Shown: positions 1 through 12,976 of the stretch, piece by piece | Layout: the number at the start of each line of letters is the position of its first letter | Numbering within the stretch: position 1 is the stretch's first letter | Source of the DNA: Dactylonectria macrodidyma | Taxonomy: Eukaryota > Ascomycota > Sordariomycetes > Hypocreales > Nectriaceae | Assembly (NCBI GenBank): GCA_020744425.1 | Contig: JAGMUV010000002.1 | Span: 4,074,501 to 4,138,500 of the forward strand | Reading direction: 5' to 3' | Length of the DNA: 64,000 nt | Made by a program: the position numbers and the translations under genes | The notes under the pieces: model-generated | Seen by the model: only the letters and a program-made list of their open reading frames with translations | Told to the model about the DNA's origin: nothing | Database searches by the model: none

Positions 1-238
1 CCGTTGGGGTCCTCGTCGGGCGCTAAAAATTGGCGGGGGCGGGCTTTTCCTTGGGGCACACCACTTGGAAGAGCCAGGCACGCGGCTCCAGGGGCTATGT
101 CGCACGGACCAAGCAAAACTCATGTCGTCGCGACACAGTGACACCCAACAATGAGTTATCAATATCTTCAACCTTGCAATAGCCGATTTGAACGCGATTG
201 TGCAGCGACCGCCTACGAGGTAGTTTGCCTGATTCGAA

Positions 239-1795
239 ATGCCAGCTAACGGAGATTTCTTGGTATATGCCGAGCTTCTGTCCAATATCAGACAGATCTC
301 GGTCGTTGCCTCGTTCTCGTCGCCAGTCAACGCGTCGACCAAGGCCGAGGTGTCACAACATGGCCGTCAGCTCCAGGTAGTTCATCAAGGGCATGCAGAG
401 ATGGTTCTTCTGCCAGCACGGGTGGTAGCCCCAGCGGCTGCCTTGGCACTCAGGCAGGGAGTCCTGGATGTATCCTGGAGACTCCCTGTTGAACAGTCGG
501 AGGCAAGATCCACGCACTTCTCCTTGGAGAACCAAGTGCTACCTTGGACATCTGTGGATATTGAGGCCGGCTCACGAATAGCCTGTCGGAAATGTGACAG
601 CACGTTTGTCTCAAAGGGCACGATACGCGCTTGGAAGGACCTGCCGAGTGAGAATTGGGCTGAGATGATGGAGTTTTGGCATTGCCACAAGCCAAATGAC
701 GACCACCAGCATGATACGGAGTCACTTGCGAGCAAAGGATATGGCGCCAATAATGCTATCTCCGCACAGCCAGGAATTGGCTTTGTTGATCTCACCTCTT
801 TTCTCTTCTCGGAGTCGAACTGCGTCGGTTTGACGGTAAGTACTCAGCTTTGTGCCACTACTCATTCAGCCTCATTTGTGTTTCTTATCCACCCTGGCCC
901 TCACTCGGGGAGAAAGAAGATGTCCATGTCGGTATCTAGAACCACTTAATGGTTTGGCCATCGATACAACTCCCCAAGAACCATGCTCTAGTCGTTCCCA
1001 CGCTGTGGGCAGGCAACTTGACAGAACCCTTCCCTTAGGGAACGGGTTTTTGAAAGGACCCTGGAGATGCAGTCTCTCTCCTTTCATCCAGCCTTTCCCA
1101 GATATGGAAGGCGGGAGATTGGCGAGAAGCAAATCTATCCTATAACAGTTTCTATGCACTTCGACATTTGACTCGTCGCTTACGCTCTCCAGTATTCCTC
1201 CTCCACCGTGGATGCCGGATTTGACCTCAGTTCTCTGGCACTTGATGATACAGCTCCAAGAAAGTTCCTCCATGTCTTCTGCAAGAAGTGTAACACAGAA
1301 GTCGGGCTTTTCAATGTGCTGGCATTGTCTGTGACTCTCTTCAAGTGGCAGATCACCTGTCAAACGTTTGCGCCGAGCCTAAATCCTAGTAGCTCCGAAT
1401 GTCTAGCAGCAACTTTGATGGCTACCATATCAAGATCCGGCTCATCTAAGTCAATAATTACACCGCATATGCTGGGTTCATCGCCACCGGAGCTAGACCA
1501 GCCCCGCACAGACTTATATCTTTGGGTATTGAACCCCAACGTCGTGTACTCATCTTCGTCCATCGAGGGGAGCAAGACCGCCATGAAGATACTATACAGA
1601 AGTATCGAACAAGAAGAGGGAAATAAATTGATCGAGTCTCTAAACTCGGATGTGCAAGAGATAAGCTTGCCTCAGCCGGCTATCGAAGCGGCGAAGGAGA
1701 CGCTCAAGTCGAGCAGTCTCCTACTGCCAACACGAGAGAGGACATTCAAGGAATGGGATGTCGGGCTACTTGAGCGGTGGGAGCTGAGTAATTAA
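239..1795 (+). CDS. HECT-like E2-binding ubiquitin ligase (UBE3D / yeast Ipa1 type), middle exons unresolved
   Basis: The first exon, from ATG 239 to about 835, encodes YAELLSNIRQISVVASF followed by a W-R-L-P strand, a C-R-K-C pair and an ENWAEMMEFWHCHKP block. The 3' exon, up to the stop at 1795, encodes FCKKCNTEVG, a SVTLFKWQ segment and the ending RTFKEWDVGLLERW. These blocks in this order are how I recognise the HECT_2 / UBE3D family, which binds E2 enzymes and has ubiquitin-ligase activity; yeast Ipa1 is linked to mRNA 3'-end processing. Both exons are in the same frame. A GTAAGT donor lies at 836. Between 836 and about 1178 every frame has stops and I could not find a splice path I trust; an acceptor at about 1178 (CTCTCCAG) would join the last exon. 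The gene may therefore have two or three introns, or be damaged in the middle. An in-frame stop at 230-232 supports the ATG at 239 unless an upstream exon exists. Confidence 0.7.
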
Positions 1796-2184
1796 TACCG
1801 ATTAAATATGTCAATCAAGGCACACTACTGATTGAACTGAGCACCTGTGTTATTATTCTCCCCGGACTATGTCATTGCAAATTCCACAGCTGGTGAAGGG
1901 ACAGTGTATTTAACACAGTGAGAGCGCTGAAATAACACCTTACACACAGTGCGTATTCTCGGACCAAACGGGTGATCACTGAGCAGGCAGCAACGAGGTT
2001 TGCTTCTTCCCGTGTCCTCACCCGCACACACCACACACTTTTCGCACCTCTAGACTCCACGCGTTGTAAACCACAAGCCGTGAAGATTTGCTAAGGAACC
2101 CCAGTCATCCAACCAGCCTGATGTGGCGGTGATCCCGAGAACGCCTCCTAGGCTTGGCTGAGTGCTACTCGCAGGACAGGCATT

Positions 2185-5100
2185 ATGCCCTCGCACCTCG
2201 CAAAGTACATCCCTGCGGGATCGATATCGATTAGGGAAGATGAAAGCAATCTACCACCAGAGTGTTGGCAACTGGAAGAGCTCCAAAGCTGGAGATTGCT
2301 TTCCTCAGCCGGAGACTCGCAGCCTGACCAGGATATCGAATCTCCGCAACTTCGCCCAGACCTGCGAGACCTGTTGCTCAAGACCGCTTTGATCCGTCCC
2401 TATACACGCCTTTTCCGTGCGTCCTGGATAAAGCTCGCTTTCAGAGTCCATCATGGGGATCCCGAACGAGGCACAGTCAGGGTGTACCTGCTTCCGGATG
2501 ATGTCGACCGCAGCATCGTGGACCGCTTGGAAGGCAGTCTATGGAAATTAAGACAGCTGCTCCTAAGCTGCCTTGATTACTCAGGTGAATCCTGGAACGG
2601 AGAAGTCAAGCTTCCACACCTGAATAGCCCCACGCTCGTGGGCGATATGAATCAACATGAGAACACGGAAATGTCACTGCTGGAGCTCTTCAACAAAATC
2701 CCGTCACCCAAACCCGACCCCGAAGCCGTGCTAGAGCCGCACTCACAGAACTCCATGTACGCTCTCCTGGATAGCAAAGTCCCAGGACTTAAGTCCAAGT
2801 TGTATGGATACCAGAGACGATCGGCTGCCTTGATGCTTCAGAAGGAAATTCTGCCTGGTAATGTATTGGATCCCCGCTTGCTCCATGTTCGCGACCAGCA
2901 AGGCTCAACATGGTACCTGGACCCGGTTGCCGGAACGGTTCTGAAGGAACCACGATTCTATGATGGTGTCTCTGGTGGTATTCTCGCAGAAGAAATGGGA
3001 TCTGGAAAGACTATTATCTGCCTGTCCCTCGTTTTGGCCACACGAGACCTCCCCACCCAGCCACCAGAGCACTATAAAGCAGGCGAAGCACCCACGAGGA
3101 GGCGCATTGCATCTCTTGCTGATATGGCTGCCTCATGTGCAACGAGGAACGCTGTTCCATGGAAACCATATTTTGACCTGTTTAGGGCACAGCTTGGCGA
3201 GGAATTCAGCCATTGCATTGAGACTCTGGAACGAAACCCAGGCCATTATTTTATTCCTGCGCCTTTGCCTTCTCGCATTGGCCGACGCCGGGACCGTCCT
3301 ATGTCACCCCCGAAGAAGATGTACCTGAGTTCAGGTAGCATTGTGGTGGTGCCGAACAATCTGTTGGCCCAATGGAAACAAGAGATTCACAAACACACGG
3401 ACGGCCTCGAAGTCCTTGTTGTAACGAAGAATGACTTTGATCTACCATGTGAGGCTCTTCTGAAGTATGACCTAATTCTCTTCTCTCAGACGATCTTTGA
3501 AAGGCTGGTCATGCAAGACGGTGGAATCAGCCAGTCTGCCTTGTCACATATTCATTTCAAACGTTGCATTGTGGACGAAGGCCACAAGTTGGGCAATTCT
3601 AGAATCAGCAAAAAGAGCAATCTGCTCATAGCGCTAGATTCATTAACGTTTTCATCCCGCTGGATCGTGACGGGAACACCGTCACATGGCTTGTTTGGAG
3701 TTGACGCTGACGCCACAAACGCGACCTCTCAAGACAACCCAAGTTCGCCTAATACACCCGGAACCAATGATGGCAACAGCGAATCGATGATAGCGATGGA
3801 AAGAAAGGACCTGGAGAGGATTGGATCCATTGCAGCCCTCTACTTGAAGGTTCGCCCGTGGGCCAACACCATCATGGATGTTGGTGACACCAGGGCGGAC
3901 TGGTCCGTATATCTGCTATTGCCCAAGCACAACCCGAAAAGTCATGGCCGTTGGGACTCCCTCCGATCGACTGTCAATTCGCTTATTATTCGGCATAAGC
4001 TCGAAGAAGTGAAGGATCTTCTGCCACCAGTGGATGAGAAGATCGTGATATTGGATGGGTCTCACCAAGATCAGCTGTCATTGAATCTTTTCTCGATGAT
4101 GATCATATTTAACACGGTCCAATCCCAACGAACAGATGTGGATTACTTTTTCCACCCGAAGCAAAGACGGAACCTGCTGCAGATTGTTCATAATCTGAAG
4201 CAGGCAAGTTTTTTTGGTGGCTCGTTCTTCACATCTGAAGAGATTTCGAAGGCTGTTAAGACTGCCGAGGACTTCTTGCGTGACAAGAAAGTTCCAATCA
4301 GCATGGAAGATCAGCAACTCCTTGAGCAAGCCATCCAGATTGGTCATGTGGCAATGGCCAACAAGCTAAGGAATCTCAGCAACAAATTCCACGAGATGCC
4401 AGTCTCTGTCGATGGCTTCCCAGATTATTTTGCTCAATCATGGTCTTTGGATGGCGAGTCGACAAAAGTCATGTACAGCTCCGCAAGCATGTTGTTAGCT
4501 CTACAGAAGCTCATCCAGAAATCGGCAAAGGAATCCGAGGTACTAAACTCACTTTTGAACGGTAAGCTACTACAGGAAGGAATTGCTGAAAGGGAACGGA
4601 TACTGGTGTCGCAATCCAATGATAGACCATCGTCTCCGGAGGGCACAACCTCTCAAACGCTCGCTGGAAACACAAAACTAGGAGATGACAGCCGCAGGAA
4701 GATCCGCTCTCATGGAGTCAACGGTGTCAAACCAGTTGAAGAAGTACCCGCTGACACCTTCCTGGGGCCACTCGAACCGACCACGATCATTTCAACCGCG
4801 TCTTCTAAGCTCTCATACTTGGTAGATAGCATTGTCAAGAATCAGGACGATGAAAAGATAATCGTCTTTTATGAGAATGAGAACACTGCATGGTATCTCG
4901 CCACTATGCTTGATGTTGTAAGTCAGATCGAATGTTATAGTAAAGCGCATCGCTGACACGACGCAGCTCCAAATCCGACATCTGATCTACGCCAAGGGCC
5001 TTACTACTGAGCGGAGAGCACAATACGTGAACACCTTTCATCAAAACGATGACTTTAGGTACGTAATCCAAGACCCCGATTCTGATTAGAGGAGCTGACG

Positions 5101-5714
5101 GTTTGACTAGGGTTCTTTTGATGGATATATCCCAGGCGGCTTTCGGGCTGGACATGAGAGCTGCGTCAAGGATTTACTTTATCAACCCGGTTCTCAACCC
5201 TCAAATAGAGGCACAGGCTATTGGTCGAGTTCGGCGTATTAGCCAGCAGAAGCCAGTCTCAGTTGAGACCCTGGTGTTGAGGAACAGCATCGAAGAGGTT
5301 ATCCTGGAACGAAAAATGCACATGTCACAAGCCGAGCATCGACGGGTAAAATCGATCCTCGACATTCGCCCTATCTACGATTGGATCAAAAGAGCCAAGA
5401 TCACTCCACTGCCTGAAGACAAGAATGATGGGGGCAGTCAGATGGCTGTGCTGCATGCCCCCCAGTTCGTTTTTGGGAGAGGGTTTGGCCGTACCATGCA
5501 TCCTGACGACGGCATCATATTGGATGATTCAGGTGAGACCAAGAAGCGCGTGGTGGAACTGTCCAAGTCTCGCCAGTCGATCGTTCTGAAACGGGCGCAC
5601 GATGTTGGCCCTGGCGACGAAAGTCAGCTGCCAGCCAGAACGAATGGATCCTTCGTAAACATCCAAGATTTGGCCGCGCGTCCAGCGAGAAGGGTACGGT
5701 TTACTGCGGGCTGA
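2185..5714 (+). CDS. SNF2-family DNA-dependent ATPase / helicase-like protein
   Basis: Exons 2185-4917, 4967-5058 and 5111-5714 join in frame to 1,142 residues. The first lobe has a Walker A EEMGSGKT at about residues 270-277, a DEGH box at 464-467 and motif III VTGTP at 494-498. The second lobe, split by both introns, has LLMDISQAAFGLD from about residue 944 and motif VI QAIGRVRR at about 977-984. This is the SNF2_N plus helicase-C layout of chromatin-remodelling and repair translocases, which use ATP to move along duplex DNA in the nucleus. A roughly 400-residue insert separates the lobes. No RING finger is seen there, so it is not a plain Rad5/Rad16/HLTF protein. Introns are 49 and 52 bp with GTAAGT and GTACGT donors. 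ATG 2185 is the first in the open frame. The exact subfamily and substrate are unknown. Confidence 0.9.
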
Positions 5715-7071
5715 GGAGTAAACTGCAGCTGCTGGGCAGTCGTCATCACACGGGTGCCAAAACAGATTGGATGGAGTAAGTGCTCGGAAGTAGGAAGGGT
5801 TGCAGATACGAAGGTCTTTCCTAGAACTATTTGCACCTTAGGTTTTAGTAGAGATAACTCAAAGCTGTTTGGAATTCGTCTGTGAGATGTGATACATGGA
5901 ATTAAGCATACATGGCTGAGGCCAGGTACGACACCTGAAACCGAAAACCAACCCTTACCTGACTACTCAACAATTCACCCGTATTCTCGAGTTTTCACTG
6001 ACGAGACTGACTGGACAATACAATTGATACTCAGCATGACGCAGGTTCCAAAGTTGAGAGCACGGTTAGGATGCCGAAGTCAGAGGCAGCTCTGGGGCCG
6101 ACGGCTGCGATCTTGCTGCAAGAGATTTCCCAAATGCTTGTGCGAACCTCTGACGTCATGAACCAGTTTGTCACTTGGCTCGTTGCCATGTAATTTATTA
6201 ATTATCCTGTTTCTGAGAATGATGATTAGACATTAAGTTATGCACGAAGAGCGATAAACTGGGAGCCACCACCCAAGTCAGAAGCTGGGTTGTGATAGAT
6301 GCGTGGCTGGGGAACCCATGTTGGGTGTCGTGCAGCGCCACGAGGCAGCCGTTGAAAGCGGATACCTGAAAGCGATGCTGCTCTGATGGAGACGTACGAA
6401 GTAGTTTGAGATGGTGACGGTCCGCAGGTGAGCCTGACGGTAACGGATGGTCGGGGACAATTCCTGGCATAAACTGAGGTAAATGTGGCAACGGAGTGGG
6501 TGAAGGGTTCGTGATTTTCCCTCTAGGTATGAGCCGTGCAAGGAAGGGCTTTGGGTAAAGATACTTCGTGCATGAGACTCACAACATGAGACCCGGGTCG
6601 ATTGGTTACTGGGTACGCGGCCATGTCCACCTCGGCCGAAGACCCCAGGCGTTTCGTGGAGAACTGGGGAATCTCGGTGGTAACTTTTGCTTGGCAATCA
6701 CTCTCGATACGCATTTCTGTCGTCAGGATGAGGCACTGGATGGATGACCTGTGGACATGTCCCCGTTTCTCCTCCAGGTGTGTCGGGATAGAGAAAGGCT
6801 CCGGGCACTGTCTCCCCCTGCTCCGATCTTTGGAAAGTCAACAACCAGAAAACCGGGGTGCCCTGGGCGAGAACGTGATGTGTGGAGATGGAGAGCGGCG
6901 TGGTGAGGACGAGGATGGATACGGGTAGCTGCATCGATGGTCCTACGTGTGTTTCCGAGAGGATAGAGGTTAGACGATGGCCATGCGTCGCACAGTCGGA
7001 ACGGCGGAGGATGAAGAAGAGATGAACCGTCCTCAACAAAGATGCACGAGTGGGGCTAGTCACTGGCTGAG

Positions 7072-7098
7072 AAGGTCAAGGTCAAGGTCAAGGTCAAG
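7072..7098. repeat. Hexanucleotide tandem repeat (AAGGTC)n
   Basis: Four and a half perfect copies of AAGGTC in intergenic DNA. It is a short microsatellite with no evident role. Confidence 0.9.
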
Positions 7099-7250
7099 GA
7101 AGGATGATGGCTTCGGAGGGGCAGCAGCAGCAAGCAGGTGTTCAGATCCTAGCCGCTGCGGCGGCCCAAATTTCTTGTGGCTTGGATCCACGGCCCCACG
7201 GCAGCAGCGCAATTCAGAGAGCGATTTCTGGGTCGGATGACCCGCCAGCG

Positions 7251-7290
7251 GATGGCGCTGATGGCGCTGATGGCGTTGATGGCGTTGATG
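7251..7290. repeat. Nine-base tandem repeat (GATGGCGYT)n
   Basis: Four copies of a nine-base unit, two ending GCT and two ending GTT, in intergenic DNA. The unit length keeps a frame open on both strands, which explains the short open frames predicted here. Confidence 0.85.
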
Positions 7291-7472
7291 AGGCTTGAGC
7301 AGAGCAGTGGGTATGGGCGGCATGGGTGAGGCGTGAGGGGAGGGCCTCTTGCTATTTTTGAACCCATCGTCTTGTTGTTTGCGATGGGACGGGTCTTATT
7401 GGGTGCTGTCGGTGTGCACTGCACACCGTACACGCTGGGTGCAATATACGGTATGGACCAACCACCTCTGCA

Positions 7473-7502
7473 CCATCATCTGCCATCATCTGCCATCATC
7501 TC
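7473..7502. repeat. Ten-base tandem repeat (CCATCATCTG)n
   Basis: Three near-perfect copies of CCATCATCTG in intergenic DNA; the third copy ends in TCG. Confidence 0.8.
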
Positions 7503-9251
7503 GATCTGGCGCCAGACAACTGGCGGCGCTTGTTGAAGCATCCGTCCTTGGGTGCGTCTTTGGTGCGTTTCTTGGTGGGAGCAACTGGCGCTGGATTGGT
7601 GGGCAGTTGTCATGAAACACAGCCCATGAAAGCCCGTTGCGACGCAAACACCGTGTCTGGACTAGGGCCTCAAAATGTACGTGTCAAGCGTGTTCAAGAG
7701 TCTTGATCCCGTCCATCTGCCGCGTCGTTCCCGCCCATCCCCAAGCCATCCCCCCCAAGCCATGTCACAATCCCACTGCCAGCAATGCCTCCACCCTTTT
7801 TTCTCTTGGGCCGTTTTTTGCACCATCCATACTGTGTGTAGTTTAAAACATGTCGTTCCGTTCCGTTAGACCCAGTTCAAACGCCCAGCTGAACAGGGAA
7901 CCAGGGAACCGCGACTTGTCTCTTGGCCCTGCAGTCATGTCCCATTGGGTCTGTCGCTCCGCCTCAAGCACAGAGGATCGGGGAACATGGAAGAGAGCCG
8001 AGAGTTTAGATGCAAGTTTGGCAAGGCAGTGCGTGACGGGTGTGTTTCTTTTTGCGCTTGCATATGGCGGTGGGCTGGCTAATTATACTTTTGTTTCCCA
8101 GTGATCGTTGCCAAGGGTGGGATGTGTTTTGGAGCTGTTGGTGCATGATCTCACTTACTTATTACGCTGGTGGCCTCCTAATATCCCTGGCAGAAGTGGA
8201 AGAGGGTGAGACGTCCACCTTGTTGCTGTGCATTGACAGAGGAGGATCCAGGACGAAAACGGGGAGCCAGACCGACGACGACGAGGATCGAAGCCTCGTT
8301 GTCTGTCTTAGCTCCATCATCCCACCATCATCATCCCCCCTCCATTTTCCAACACTGCACTCTTCCTCATCGCAGGAAGAGTCTCTCATCATCCGGGCTA
8401 CCACCTAATCGACCCTTTTCCCTTCCCTAATTTTTCTGCGGGAATAGGCTATCGTATCGGCATCTTCTGCAAAGTACCTTACCTACCTACCGACTTGACG
8501 CCAAGCTGCATGTCTGACATGCTCCCTCGCGCGCCACTGGTCGTGAATTGAGAAGCAGATCCATGTGTCATTGATTGCTTCTGCTGCGAACCCGAGATTG
8601 GGACCGACAGACCGACCATCCGTCCGTCCCCATTCTCCGTTCCCCATTCCTTGCTTTGTGCTGGTGGTTCGCCGTTTGGCTTTGTTTCTTCTTCTTTTAC
8701 TTCTTCTCCTCTTTCTTTGCTTCCCCCCTCGTCGAAAACATACGATTCGAAAGAGAAGCCCAAAGCCTGTTTGCTTGCTGCTTGGTCGTGTGGCCATTCA
8801 AATCAATTGCATTCTTTATTTTTATCGTTCCCGGACGAACCCACCGACTATTCTCTGGAACCCCCCCCCCCCTTCCCTAGCCCGGTAGTTGGGAGGCTGA
8901 CAGCGCCGCTCAACCTGTCGATCTCGACTAGTAGGTATATTGAAGATTGAATATTGGATACTTCGCCGACACACCCATCTAAAGACGTTTGTATCTGGCC
9001 CGCCACGCCTCTAAACTCGCTCCACCTCCACCGATCTGACCTGACGAGGAGCCGCAACTGTTACCGCAACCGCATGCCCGCTGGTTGATTGCAGGGGGGT
9101 TGGTCGGACGACTTTCGTTCTCTCCCACAAGGGATCAAGGGCAGAACAAGGGCTCTCTCAACGAGGGAACACCAAAAAGTGTCCTCCCTCCAATATACTT
9201 GTTTCATTATAGCCCCTTTTCACCACCACCCTCACCATTGCCACCGCCAGC

Positions 9252-12200
9252 ATGTTTGAGGTTGACCATGACCACCATGGCTCCGACTTCAAACGCTTCT
9301 TTTCGCCAGGCCGCAGCTCAATGACAGCCGTCGATGACAAGCGCGCAGAGGCCTTTCGTCGCCATGTCTGGGCCGTCACCATGATCGACGAGGACCCCTT
9401 GTCGGGGAAGGGAAGCCGGCACGTCGCAGACATTACGTACGTCTTCTGATTTTTTAATTTTTTTTAATTCTTTCCTTCTTGTTCGTTTCTGGTTCATGTG
9501 TCTTTACATGCTGGTCTCATTCACGAATGCTCGTCTCTTAATGCTGGCTACCTATTCTAAGATACGAGCCCTTGCATCCCGCACACCTGGCTCCGGCCAA
9601 GACATCTGTCTCCCTCTACGGAGTGCACATCCATCTATCCCATGAACCGAGTCAATGCTAGAAAGGGACCCAAGGGTTTTCAAGGTTTCCAATGGATCCA
9701 TCTTGAACAAAGCACTATCTCATCATCATTCTGGTTATTATCCCTCGTCCCCTCTGCCATATTCCCTTCCCGTTCCTCTGCCCTCCTTCCGTCCCCCTTC
9801 CTCCCCCACTCCTCGCCATCTAATACCAATCATCACAAGTACCATTTTGCTTTACTACAGTCTATCACCCCTTGGCACTATCCCACTCCCCTCTCCGTTA
9901 CTCCCGAGCGCCACCCGGTGTGTTAGCTGTCTGCCTCACATCAGTAGCCCACGCCACTAGAAACAGCGGCGTCTCGCCCTCTCCCTCCCCCAATGTCTCA
10001 GCCTCAGCTCCCGCACAAACCCTTCACTATCCCTTCACAGAACTAGCCAACAAGAAGCTTGAGCCAGTTCCGTGGTGAATTTTGGACCTTTTGGCCCACG
10101 GCAAAGCTGCATTGGTTTGATTACCCGCCCACAATTTCCCCTGGTGGCTTACACAAGGTGCCTGGCAGCCTCGCGCTACTCGACGCCAAGAGATCAGCCC
10201 TTTGGCTTACCGAGACGTCAGAAGGGTTCTAGACGGGGTGACTCGAAGCCGAGTGTGCCTAGCCAGACGCCTTGAGGGTGTTTCGCACAACCCATCGGCA
10301 CTCGATTATTATACTTGCCTCGTTGTCCCCCAGGCCTTTGTCAAACTTTCCTTCCTTGTTTTTCTCTCAAATTTCTGTTTGCTTTGAAGCGAAAGAAACA
10401 AAAGAGTAGTGTCCATTTCCCTTCCCTTGGCTGACCATTGATATCGTCGACGGATTAGACGTCCAGGGCCTAATAAGTTGAGATCGAAGAGACGAGCTTC
10501 CGCCTACGGTGCACTCTCGCCGGTAGCAGTGTTACCTTCTGAGCCGACAACACCACAGTTGGAAGAAATCCCAAGCAAGGCCGAAACGAACACGGCGGAA
10601 TCGACGATGAAGGGACCCATGGTGACGGTTCAACCGATGCATCCGTCGCCCTTTGGGCCAGCGACGGACTTGTACCCAGTACGAGAAGACCTGTATCCAG
10701 TAAGAGAAGACTCGGCCGACAGCACAATCGCTCTGCAGAGGGGGGCTTGCTCCTCGTTCCCGCATTATTCCATCTATCCCGGGCTGGGGACGCCTGCTGC
10801 GGATCCTACCAAGGCAACCGACTCGCTGCCTGTGGTGAAACTGAACAGACCACGCAAACTCTCCCATGGCTCGACGGCATCAGTACCCAGCATGCACTTT
10901 GGCGACAACCTGGGCATGGGCACGGGCTTGGGGCCAAGGTCGAGTATCGGGGCCGGCCGGAGGTCAGCTTCTTGGGGGAGCAAGGCGAACTTCGAGGCCG
11001 CCGGGTCCGTGGCACAATGGAGACCCGAATACCTTTATCAGCGCCCCATGGCGGCCAACAGACGACAGGCGCCGACCCGGGCCAGCCTGCAGCAGAACGA
11101 GATGTTTGCAATGCTGCCTGGTGAGGTGCTAAGCCTCATTATGGACAAGCTGCGAGACTTACACCTGCGGCCGGGGAGCGAGAGCTGCGCAACGTGCTGG
11201 ATGCGGGACGTGTGTAATGTGAGCCTGGCGTCGCGGAAGTGGCACAAGACGGCACGGATAGCTTTGTAAGTATTGTTTCCGTTTAAACTCTACCGGCAAC
11301 GATGCTTTTACCGCTGTTACTGCTGCTGGTACCAGGGCCGGTGTATAGTTTCGTGCTAACAGTGAGGTGCTAGGTACGACGACATCCAGCTGGTCGGAGC
11401 CGACTTAACTGCGCACAAAAAGAAGTACAAGCTGAACCAGGGCGCCCGCGTCCGGATGCTGCGACGATCGTTGCGTGCGAACCCTCAGCTCGCACGTCTG
11501 GTGCGCGTCTTGAAGGTGCCTGCGCCTGAGTCACCTGCCAAGGGGAGCAGCGTCGCCGAATACGACGACCTCATCGCATCGCTCGTCATGGCCTGCCCCA
11601 ACCTCGAGAGCCTGTCTGGGCCGACGACGGGATACGATCACTCCTTCAAGAAGATCTTCCACGCCCTGTCGACCCGGCACAACCTCAAGCACATGAGTTG
11701 GCTGGTCCACGCTCCGCCGCACCAGAAGCATCAGCGGATGCACTCGCGTTCCCAGCAGCAGCTCGGTCTGGTGATGCCAGCGGAGCTGCTGCGGTTCCAG
11801 GAGACGACATTTCTGAACCATCACCACCACTGGGCCCGTCTCGAAACCCTCACCATCCACTGTGTCCCAGGCGCCTCTCTCGCCCCAGAGACGCTGCTCA
11901 CCAAAACGCTCGAGTGCCTCCGCTCCCTCAAGCACCTTCACCTCTGCAACGTCTCCCCTAGCGGCTTCAACGACGCCAACCTGCTCGCCCTGCCGCCGCT
12001 GCAGACCTTGACGCTCTCTGCTATCACCGGTATCACCTCCAACGGCCTGTCGGCCTTCGCCACCCGCTCCAACAGCCTCTCCCTGCGCAAGCTGCACCTC
12101 CGCCACACCCCGCTGACCTCGCTCGCCGCCCTCGCCCGCATCCTGTCCAACCTGCGCTCGCTCGTCAGCTTCGCCCTCATCCAGGCCTCCTCCCCCCTGA

Positions 12201-12976
12201 TGCCCGACGAGGACTCCTTCACCCTCTGGATGATGCCGTACCTGGCCTCCAGCAGTATCAAGAAGCTGCACTGGGACATCACTGCCCACGCTACGTCCGT
12301 CAATGCCGCCGACGATATCCTCTCGCGGAGCATCACTGCCGGAGGTTTCCCAGCGCTCCGGTCCCTGCGTGTTCCCAACGACCCGGACGGCCTCTTCCAG
12401 GATTTGTGTTATCCCGTGGAACGGATCGATCTCCACATGGATCGGTTCCGAACGCCTGACCCACCCGCTGAGATGGTTGGGCTTGGTGTGGACTCAAGCC
12501 CGACCAACACCAGCCCCATCTCTCCCACCCGGTATCTGTTCAAGTCCTCTAGCAACACCTCGCTGCAGTCGGGGCCGCCAGCCGGCGGTGTTCGCCATCC
12601 CGTCGCCACCAACCTCCACGCCGCACGCCTCGCCGCCCAGGCGCGCCTGGAAGCGGCGCACTCCCGGCCCCGCTTCACCGTCAACGTCATCGAAGAAGAC
12701 GGCACGACGGCCGAGACCTTCTGCATGGCCGGTTTCATCGGGACCCCCGGCAGCGAGATTAAGTACCACCTCCTACCCGATGTGGGATCCACCGACGAAA
12801 AGGGCGGGCTGGTCGCTGTCCGCGACCTCGAGTGCGACGGCGGAGAGAGCCTCGCCGGCGGTCGGGAGGGCTGCCTCGGCCGATGGAACACGCGCGACGG
12901 TTTCATGGCTGATCGAAAGGAAAAGGAAAAGTGGTGGCACACAGAGCGCGGTCGCTGGACGAAGCTGACTCTGTAA
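9252..12976 (+). CDS. F-box protein with leucine-rich C-terminal region
   Basis: Exons 9252-9436, 10459-11265 and 11374-12976 join in frame to 864 residues. An F-box-like segment starts near residue 277 (MFAMLPGEVLSLIMDKL) and continues through CNVSLASRKWHKTARIALYDDIQL, which spans the second intron. The region after it carries repeated leucine spacing such as LRSLKHLHLCN, LPPLQTLTLSAI and LRKLHLRHT, typical of F-box/LRR substrate receptors of SCF ubiquitin ligases. Family knowledge suggests the F-box binds Skp1 and the LRR selects targets; no target can be inferred. The N-terminal 270 residues are Pro/Ser-rich and probably disordered, with a short LYPVRED duplication. The first intron is 1,022 bp, very long for this window, but it has a GTACGT donor and the phase fits. 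If it is wrong, the 62-residue first exon belongs to another transcript and the start lies in exon 2. Confidence 0.75.

Larger units (their letters stand above)
5715..9251. other. Intergenic region with simple repeats and the F-box gene leader
   Basis: About 3.5 kb without a supportable gene. Open frames here are short, overlap on both strands and have no recognisable domains. The middle holds three small tandem repeats, listed separately. From about 8.2 kb the plus strand becomes rich in C and T, with a run of C near 8,862-8,873, as expected for the promoter and 5' leader of the gene that starts at 9252. Confidence 0.6.

Noticed and set aside
872..1363. 163-codon minus-strand frame
   Set aside because: Overlaps the UBE3D-type gene on the other strand; no domain.
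11531..12436. 301-codon frame on the minus strand
   Set aside because: Antisense shadow of the F-box/LRR exon with a Gly/Glu/Val-rich product.
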